A stretch of DNA of 64,000 nucleotides from Chloracidobacterium sp. GTDB lineage: Bacteria; Acidobacteriota; Blastocatellia; Pyrinomonadales; Pyrinomonadaceae. Both the position numbers and the translations under genes were made by a program. Shown here piece by piece: positions 58,590 through 64,000 of the stretch (the stretch's first letter is position 1; every line of letters starts with the position of its first letter). The stretch spans positions 1,736,001 to 1,800,000 of the forward strand of contig JADJTD010000001.1 of the NCBI GenBank assembly GCA_016711345.1, written 5' to 3'. The notes beneath the pieces are model-generated. The model ran no database searches, was not told the DNA's origin, and saw only the letters and a list, made by a program, of their open reading frames with translations.

Positions 58590-60899
58590 ATGCGCGAAAA
58601 AGACAAAAACAAAGTCGAGCCTAAGAATAATTTAGTTCTCGAGGCAAATGGTGACCGCATCGTTTTGGGTCTAATAGTTCTCTGTTTTCTTGCGTTTGCC
58701 ATACATCATATTGTTGCTTACGATGTCTGGTGGCAACTCAAAGCGGGACAACTTGTCAGGCAAACAGGATTTCCAACAACCGACCCGTTCAGCTATGCGT
58801 TTCCGGGCCAAATTTGGACCGAGGTTCGTTGGTTTTATTGTGTTGTCATAAGCCTAATATATGAATGGCTGGGACCTGATTCTCTGATCGCTGCAAAAGT
58901 AGTGTTATTAAGTATCGGTGGTTTTTGCCTTTGGCTATTCGGCCGGCAAGAGGCCCGATGGGCCGTAAATATCGGATTGCTTTCTGCGCTGATATTGATG
59001 CATCAGCGTCTAATGATACGCCCGGAATTGGTTTCATATGTACTGCTTGCTGTTTATTTGCTGTTGATACGGCGTTTCCAGACGACAGGAAAATCCCATT
59101 GGCTTTTTGCATTACCGCTACTACAGATAATATGGGTTAATTCACATTCGATCTATATACTCGGCCCGGTCGTCCTGTGGCTGTTTGCGGGAGCAGAGGT
59201 GGTAGATAAAATGATGGGCCGGCAGCAAGCCGACGGTGAAGCTGCATCATCCGGCAATGTTAAGTGGTTGATCCTGATTTCGGTTGCCACGTCCTTGGCC
59301 TGTCTTGTTAATCCATATGGCATTAACGGAGCTCTATTTGCTTTCGAGTTGTTTCGCGAAATGCAATCCGACAACGCTTTGAGCGGGCTGATCACCGAAT
59401 TGCGAGGTCCTTTTGCGAATCCTGCCCTTACTCTTGCTTTTGTTTCATATCTCGTCGTCATCGCAATTTCAGCATATGGGTTTGTGCTTCGACGCCGAAC
59501 TCTCCCCCTAGGTTGGTTTTTGCTCTGGGCAGCATTTTTCTATCTTTCTATAATGGCCGAGCGCAACAACGCCCTGTTTGGAATCGTCGCAGGGGCATCC
59601 ATCATGGTGAATTTTGGCGGTCTGTCTGTTCGGTCTAGACTTGTCTGGATGGTCCGCGGAGTGTGCGCGCTCTTTCTCGTCGTGATGGTGCCGCTCATTG
59701 TATCGAACTACTATTACCGCACCATCGATCCGGATCGGAGATTTGGTTTCGGTGTCGCAGAGCGTCGCGTTCCGATAAAAGCGATGGAGTTCGTTGAAAG
59801 TCAGGGACTGCCTAAACCAGTGATAACAGGAATGGGCGCGAGTTCCTACGTGCTGTTTAAAGATGGGCCGAAGAGCGTGTATATCGACGGCCGTCTTGAG
59901 GTATATGGCCCGTCCGCCATTGCTGAAGGCGTAAAGATCTTCTCCACTGGCGAGGGTTTGCTCGACACCGTCTCGCGCTTGAACATATTTACACTCATCG
60001 GTCATATCGAGAACGATAACGTTCTCGTTCAGCGATTGATAAACGATCCCGCGTGGAGCACGGTTTACTATGATGATTCCCATATCATCTTTGTTCGAAA
60101 CGATCCGTCAATGCAGGAAATTGTTCAACGGCTTAAGATGAACTGGACTGACCCTAAGCCGATCACAGTTGAGACTCCTCCACATTTTAGAAGTAATCAA
60201 TTTCTTACGAGAGTTTTTCCTTCTGTAGGCGAAAGCGGTCCTGCTCGAACACTTGGGCGATTGTATTTGTTAGCCGGAAATACTCAATTGGCGCAAACTT
60301 CATTTGAAGAAGCCATTCGCCAATGGCCGGACGATCCACAGGTTACGTTTCCGTTAGGTGTTATGTATCGGGCCCAAAAGCGTGAAGCCGAAGCCAAAAA
60401 ACTGCTCGCGAAAGTGCCGGACGAAATGTATAAACAGCATAACAATATGGTCTTTGCCGGAACCGTGTACGAATCAAACAATAATTGGCAAGCCGCGACC
60501 GATGCATGGCTTCAAGTTGCCGATCTCGGTGATAAGAGTTTTGAGGTTTACCAACACGTAGCTCAGGCCGCGGTGAAAGCTGAAAGATGGGATGCTGCAT
60601 TTACCGCTTTTGACGCGATGATAAAGATAAAGCCAAATGACGTTGGGCTGCTGAACAACTTTGGGGCTGTTGCAGAAAGATTAGATAAAAGACAGGAAGG
60701 CTCGGCAGCACTGACTAAATCTCTTCAACTAAATCCTGCTCAAGCTGATGTCGCTACGCAATTAGGCATTATTAAATTGAAACAAGGTGATGTTAACGGA
60801 GCGCGCCAAGCATTTGAACAGGCTGTGTCAGCAGATCCGTCATTTGAACCAGCTATAAGGCAGATGGAAAAACTTCGAGCCGCACAAGCACCGAAATAA
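58590..60899 (+). CDS. polytopic membrane protein with TPR tail
   Basis: A 769-residue protein. About ten helices (about 25-380) with a GT-C-like first loop (YDVWWQLKAGQLVRQTGFPT), then a soluble domain (about 385-540; GMGASSYVLFKDGPKSVYID) and TPRs (about 550-765; AQTSFEEAIRQWPDDPQVTF; VATQLGIIKLKQGDVNGARQ). It resembles the gene before it in layout, so the two may act in the same glycan or glycoprotein step. No catalytic motif is certain. Confidence 0.78.
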   Translation: MREKDKNKVEPKNNLVLEANGDRIVLGLIVLCFLAFAIHHIVAYDVWWQLKAGQLVRQTGFPTTDPFSYAFPGQIWTEVRWFYCVVISLIYEWLGPDSLIAAKVVLLSIGGFCLWLFGRQEARWAVNIGLLSALILMHQRLMIRPELVSYVLLAVYLLLIRRFQTTGKSHWLFALPLLQIIWVNSHSIYILGPVVLWLFAGAEVVDKMMGRQQADGEAASSGNVKWLILISVATSLACLVNPYGINGALFAFELFREMQSDNALSGLITELRGPFANPALTLAFVSYLVVIAISAYGFVLRRRTLPLGWFLLWAAFFYLSIMAERNNALFGIVAGASIMVNFGGLSVRSRLVWMVRGVCALFLVVMVPLIVSNYYYRTIDPDRRFGFGVAERRVPIKAMEFVESQGLPKPVITGMGASSYVLFKDGPKSVYIDGRLEVYGPSAIAEGVKIFSTGEGLLDTVSRLNIFTLIGHIENDNVLVQRLINDPAWSTVYYDDSHIIFVRNDPSMQEIVQRLKMNWTDPKPITVETPPHFRSNQFLTRVFPSVGESGPARTLGRLYLLAGNTQLAQTSFEEAIRQWPDDPQVTFPLGVMYRAQKREAEAKKLLAKVPDEMYKQHNNMVFAGTVYESNNNWQAATDAWLQVADLGDKSFEVYQHVAQAAVKAERWDAAFTAFDAMIKIKPNDVGLLNNFGAVAERLDKRQEGSAALTKSLQLNPAQADVATQLGIIKLKQGDVNGARQAFEQAVSADPSFEPAIRQMEKLRAAQAPK

Positions 60900-60913
60900 G
60901 GCCAGCGTTTACG

Positions 60914-61654
60914 CTATTCCATTTCGCTTTCGTCGATATCAAAATTCGCATAGACCTTTTGCACGTCGTCGTTGTCGTCTAATGCTTCGTAAAGTTTCAT
61001 CATGGAGCGGGCATCGCCGCCTTCCAGCCGGATATAGTTTTGCGGGATCATCGAGATCTCGGATGCCTGCGGTTCAACACCAGCGGCTTTCAGTGCATCG
61101 GAAACAGCCTCAAAATTATCGGGCGAGGTATAGATCTCAAAAACGTCGCCTTCGTCCTTCATGTCATCGGCACCAGCCTCGATGACGATATCGAAAAGTT
61201 CTTCTTCTCCCTTAGCAGCTTTATCGACGACAAAATATCCTTTTTTATCAAACATCCACGCGACCGAACCTGCTTCTCCCATGTTGCCGCCATTCTTAGA
61301 GAAAATATGACGGATCTCGGCCACCGTTCGATTGCGGTTATCTGTCATTGTCTCGACCAGCACGGCAACACCGCCGATGCCGTAGCCTTCGTATGTGATC
61401 TCGTCGTAGTTCGCCCCCTCAAGCTCACCGCTGCCGCGTTTTATAGCACGGTCGATGGTGTCGTTCGGCATATTCGCGCCTTTGGCGTCCGAAACAGCCT
61501 TGCGAAGACGTGCGTTCGAATCAAGGTCGCCGGTGCCGCCGGTGCGGGCCGCGACAGTGATCTCTTTGATCATCTTGGTAAAGATCTTGCCGCGTTTGGC
61601 GTCCGTCGCGCCTTTCTTGTGCTTAATTGTGTGCCACTTGGAGTGTCCTGACAT
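60914..61654 (-). CDS. yebC: YebC/PmpR-family protein
   Basis: A 246-residue member of the YebC family, known as DNA-binding regulators and, in recent work, as factors that help ribosomes at proline stretches. The start MSGHSKWHTIKHKKGATDAK is the conserved N-terminus; an in-frame extension 132 bases upstream is unlikely. Also seen: GANMPNDTIDRAIKRGSGEL and YEGYGIGGVAVLVETMTDN. Stands alone, convergent with the membrane TPR gene. Confidence 0.95.
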   Translation of the reverse strand: MSGHSKWHTIKHKKGATDAKRGKIFTKMIKEITVAARTGGTGDLDSNARLRKAVSDAKGANMPNDTIDRAIKRGSGELEGANYDEITYEGYGIGGVAVLVETMTDNRNRTVAEIRHIFSKNGGNMGEAGSVAWMFDKKGYFVVDKAAKGEEELFDIVIEAGADDMKDEGDVFEIYTSPDNFEAVSDALKAAGVEPQASEISMIPQNYIRLEGGDARSMMKLYEALDDNDDVQKVYANFDIDESEME

Positions 61655-61703
61655 GTGTTCGAAACCTTTGTTTTGTTGAATTAAAATCGAATAAGAGAAT
61701 ATA

Positions 61704-62108
61704 TCACGCCAATTTTTTGTGTGCAAAATGACCAACTTGATCGGTCCATCGAATTTCCCTGATGTGCGGCTTGTCGCGTAGGACATTTTGGATCAGATCA
61801 CAGAGATCAGATCGAAGAGCCGAGTCCTTTGACCCGAACATTTTCCATCTGCGCTCTTTATCGATCGTGATCAACCAATCAGCCTGCTCGTCGCCGATGG
61901 ACTTATCCATGATCGCGCAGCCGACGGCAAATTTCTCACCGTTTGCCTCAGCCAAAAGCGTCCAGCCCCAATCATCTTGAAACGGCTCACCGAATGTGAA
62001 TTCATGTCCGCAACATGCGTTGATCAGCCACTCGGCAAGATCTTTGCCATAAGGTTTTACATTCTTACTTTCAAAAATATCCGTCGTAAAAGAAATTTGG
62101 CTTTTCAT
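61704..62108 (-). CDS. hypothetical protein, 134 aa
   Basis: A small acidic soluble protein I do not recognise; features include EWLINACCGHEFTFGEPFQD and DDWGWTLLAEANGEKFAVGC with many Trp/Asp residues. No signal or membrane segment. It overlaps the YggU gene by 4 bases (ATGA), so the two are coupled. Confidence 0.7.
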   Translation of the reverse strand: MKSQISFTTDIFESKNVKPYGKDLAEWLINACCGHEFTFGEPFQDDWGWTLLAEANGEKFAVGCAIMDKSIGDEQADWLITIDKERRWKMFGSKDSALRSDLCDLIQNVLRDKPHIREIRWTDQVGHFAHKKLA

Positions 62109-62386
62109 TTGATCACTTCCTCAAACTTCGATTGTGACATGTTTGCGATCTTTATTCTCTTACTCTTTGAAGTTTCACCGGCAACGATCTCGACGTCGCT
62201 CTGTGAAACGCCAAATTGTTTGGCCATCAATCTTATCAACTCGGCGTTTGCGGCGCCGTCAACGGGCGGTGATATAAGCTGCACTTTTAATGCGCCATCA
62301 TGCTCGCCGACGATCCGACTTTTCGATGCTCGCGGCACTACACGAACTGCAAAAATGATAGATCCGTCCTTTTTAACAACATTCAT
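62105..62386 (-). CDS. YggU/DUF167-family protein
   Basis: A 93-residue DUF167 protein of unknown biochemical role: VRVVPRASKSRIVGEHDGAL, then LISPPVDGAANAELIRLMAK (the family signature), then VEIVAGETSKSKRIKI. It sits 3 bases after the YggT-like gene. YggS-YggT-YggU clusters are frequent across bacteria, which agrees with the order seen here. Confidence 0.93.
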   Translation of the reverse strand: MNVVKKDGSIIFAVRVVPRASKSRIVGEHDGALKVQLISPPVDGAANAELIRLMAKQFGVSQSDVEIVAGETSKSKRIKIANMSQSKFEEVIK

Positions 62387-62389
62387 TCA

Positions 62390-62983
62390 TCACCCTACGA
62401 CAAATATCTTTAATACCATAGACTGCAAAAAGCTAATCAGCAGAAGCACGATCATCGCCGAAATATCAAACATCCCGATCGGCGGGATAAGCCGTTGAAC
62501 CGGCAGCATGATCGGATCGGTCACTTTCATTACAAATCCGAGAAGCGTTTTCCGCGTAAAAACAAACCATGATGCGATAAAACGGATAAAAATAAAAAGC
62601 ACTAAAACACTAAGTAGCCCATAAAGTATCCACCCTGTGATCTTCATCGGATTTGCTGTTACGAAACCTTCAGTCAACCCGTCTATGATCGAAAAAGTGT
62701 TGTGAACAATCTGCACGAAAAAAAAGGTCAAAATAAACCCGATAAACATCGTCAGCAAAGGAGCGAGCCGCGTGTCGACGCGGTACATCGCAAAAAATCT
62801 TGCTGCCGGATAGACCCATCTTTCGGTAGCCTTTCGCACCTTAAAACCAAACCTACCAACCTTGCCAAACGGATTTGGATCAGTGTAATTAAAGATCATC
62901 CGCAGTATCAACATGCCAAAAAAAACGCCAAACAGCGACCAGACGATCCAAAAAATAACAGGATAAAATAAAGTAGAAAGCAT
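62390..62983 (-). CDS. YggT-family membrane protein
   Basis: A 197-residue membrane protein with two YggT repeats. Helices and hallmark loops: FGMLILRMIFNYTDPNPFGK (about 20-40) and, in the second half, FVMKVTDPIMLPVQRLIPPI (about 150-169), followed by DISAMIVLLLISFLQSMVL. I placed the start at the ATG at 62983, 5 bases after the upstream gene stop; an earlier in-frame codon would overlap that gene. Role unknown; linked to envelope integrity in other bacteria. Confidence 0.87.
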   Translation of the reverse strand: MLSTLFYPVIFWIVWSLFGVFFGMLILRMIFNYTDPNPFGKVGRFGFKVRKATERWVYPAARFFAMYRVDTRLAPLLTMFIGFILTFFFVQIVHNTFSIIDGLTEGFVTANPMKITGWILYGLLSVLVLFIFIRFIASWFVFTRKTLLGFVMKVTDPIMLPVQRLIPPIGMFDISAMIVLLLISFLQSMVLKIFVVG

Positions 62984-62987
62984 ATAT

Positions 62988-63449
62988 TTAACGCCAATCT
63001 GGAGGTTCGTTCGGCGGAATGTAGGATCCCTGTCTAATGTCCTCATCAGCTGTCCAAGTGGACGCAGGTTGCGCATTCAGTTGACCAATAGATGGTTCAG
63101 GCTTTTTCCAAATCTGTAGATACCAGTAGATCGGCTCAGCTATCATGCCGCCAAAAAAGAATAGAACGATCCATATGATTCGCATGTTGCTATCAAGTTT
63201 TGTATTCTTCACAGCATGAACGATATAAAAAACTGTTAACGCCATTATCAAGAACATCGTAATGATGTGAACAACCATCAACACGACAAAACCGCCGCCC
63301 AGGAACGGATCAAGGTCATTCCCACCACCGGGGCCGCCGGGGGACAACGCGACCAGCCCAAAGATGAATATGAAGAAAAGGAAAATATAAACAAAGGGCC
63401 ATGCCGAAAGCACGCCTAGCAATATTTTCTGTGTTTTACTTAGTTCCAT
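62988..63449 (-). CDS. hypothetical membrane protein
   Basis: A 153-residue membrane protein with three hydrophobic spans (ILLGVLSAWPFVYIFLFFIF; GGFVVLMVVHIITMFLIMAL; IIWIVLFFFGGMIAEPIYWY), a Gly/Pro-rich loop after the first, and a polar tail (PASTWTADEDIRQGSYIPPN). No family recognised. It lies between yggS and yggT-like genes, 2 bases after the yggS stop. Confidence 0.7.
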   Translation of the reverse strand: MELSKTQKILLGVLSAWPFVYIFLFFIFIFGLVALSPGGPGGGNDLDPFLGGGFVVLMVVHIITMFLIMALTVFYIVHAVKNTKLDSNMRIIWIVLFFFGGMIAEPIYWYLQIWKKPEPSIGQLNAQPASTWTADEDIRQGSYIPPNEPPDWR

Positions 63450-63451
63450 AC

Positions 63452-64000
63452 CTACCTCGCTCCAAAGATCGCGGTGCCAACGCGCACGATTGTTGCTCCT
63501 TCTTCGATCGCAACCTCGAAATCGTGGCTCATGCCCATCGAAAGCTCGCCGTTGGGCAGAAACTCATTGCGAATCGCACGAAGACGTTTAAAGTACGACC
63601 GCGTCTTTTCGAGTTCATCAAAGAATGGCGGTAAAAGCATCAAACCATCAAGCCGTAGGCATTTACAAGTTTTCAAATACGCTATAACTTCCGCCAGATC
63701 GCTCTCGGCAACGCCTGATTTTGTTTCTTCACCGGCAAGATCGACCTGAACAAAGACCGACAAAGCGTCACGGCCTTCTTCGATACAAATACGCTCCAGC
63801 CGCTCGGCGAGTTCGAGCGAACCGACAGACTGAATAACATCAAAAAGCTGGACGGCCTTTCTGGCTTTATTTGATTGCAGATGCCCGATCAAGTGCCATT
63901 CCGCAGGATCGCGGCCGATCTCGACGATCTTGGACTCAGCTTCCTGAACCTTGTTTTCGCCAAAAACGGCAATACCCGTGTCTATCGCCTCGCGTAAGAC
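63452..64000 (-). CDS. YggS-family PLP-binding protein (partial, runs off window)
   Basis: PLP-homeostasis protein. 182 codons are in the window; the gene continues past the right edge, as the frame stays open to base 64000. Conserved blocks: AVFGENKVQEAESKIVEIGR (near the edge), WHLIGHLQSNKARK, QVDLAGEETKSGV, LDGLMLLPPF and LSMGMSHDFEVAIEEGAT ending in VRVGTAIFGAR. YggS proteins bind PLP on a single TIM-barrel domain and have no known catalytic reaction. The 5' part is outside. Confidence 0.93.
   Translation of the reverse strand, partial: VLREAIDTGIAVFGENKVQEAESKIVEIGRDPAEWHLIGHLQSNKARKAVQLFDVIQSVGSLELAERLERICIEEGRDALSVFVQVDLAGEETKSGVAESDLAEVIAYLKTCKCLRLDGLMLLPPFFDELEKTRSYFKRLRAIRNEFLPNGELSMGMSHDFEVAIEEGATIVRVGTAIFGAR

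Overview
The window reads as chromosomal DNA of a Gram-negative, outer-membrane-bearing heterotroph with intermediate GC. The best guess is Acidobacteriota, class Blastocatellia (Pyrinomonadaceae-like). That guess is an inference from gene style: threonine-rich 'TATATETFTP' linkers, secreted dockerin/cohesin proteins, M36 and M61 peptidases, PD40 lipoproteins, carboxypeptidase-regulatory-domain barrels and short palindromic repeats. No rRNA or marker tree is available here to prove it. About 55 protein genes and one tRNA are supported. No phage, complete insertion sequence or CRISPR array was seen.

Layout. 1-5.4 kb (minus strand): an aldehyde dehydrogenase, an unknown protein, an alanyl-tRNA synthetase that lacks its catalytic domain, an orphan ParD-like antitoxin and a DinB protein. 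Two of these genes carry palindromic elements inside the reading frame. 5.4-15.9 kb: an amidohydrolase, then a long minus-strand run: sigma-54 activator, selB, DUF2071, folA, Mpo1-like, FGGY sugar kinase and transketolase. 16.1-31.5 kb: a secretion island of four exported proteins. Three of them share one carboxypeptidase-regulatory + dockerin-like + cohesin-like module, one is an M36 (fungalysin) metallopeptidase, and the last holds a 44-copy, 30-bp in-frame minisatellite between cohesin-like domains. A minus-strand group (TPR lipoprotein, HIT hydrolase, murA) is interleaved.

31.6-41.7 kb: DinB protein, PD40 lipoprotein and M61 peptidase pair, MFS exporter, a 992-residue PDZ/GAF/PAS histidine kinase, and a plug-less outer-membrane barrel. 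41.8-48.6 kb: tRNA-Ser(GCU) with a near-consensus promoter, a membrane-anchored LuxR regulator with 15-bp direct repeats ahead of two membrane genes, a 640-bp gap with a degenerate 21-bp tandem repeat, gltX, an ArsR-AHSA1-DoxX operon behind an inverted repeat, and a class A beta-lactamase. 48.6-53.3 kb: an Lrp-type regulator divergent from phhA-hppD-TPR-hmgA, the upper phenylalanine/tyrosine (homogentisate) pathway. 53.3-64 kb: OsmC, alpha/beta hydrolase, O-methyltransferase, DUF2277, two large membrane glycosyltransferase-like TPR proteins, YebC, and a YggU/YggT/YggS cluster that runs off the right edge.

The most interesting items are the cohesin/dockerin secretion island (a candidate non-cellulosomal surface assembly), the catalytic-domain-less AlaRS with an intact editing site, and the palindromic elements accepted in frame within coding sequence.
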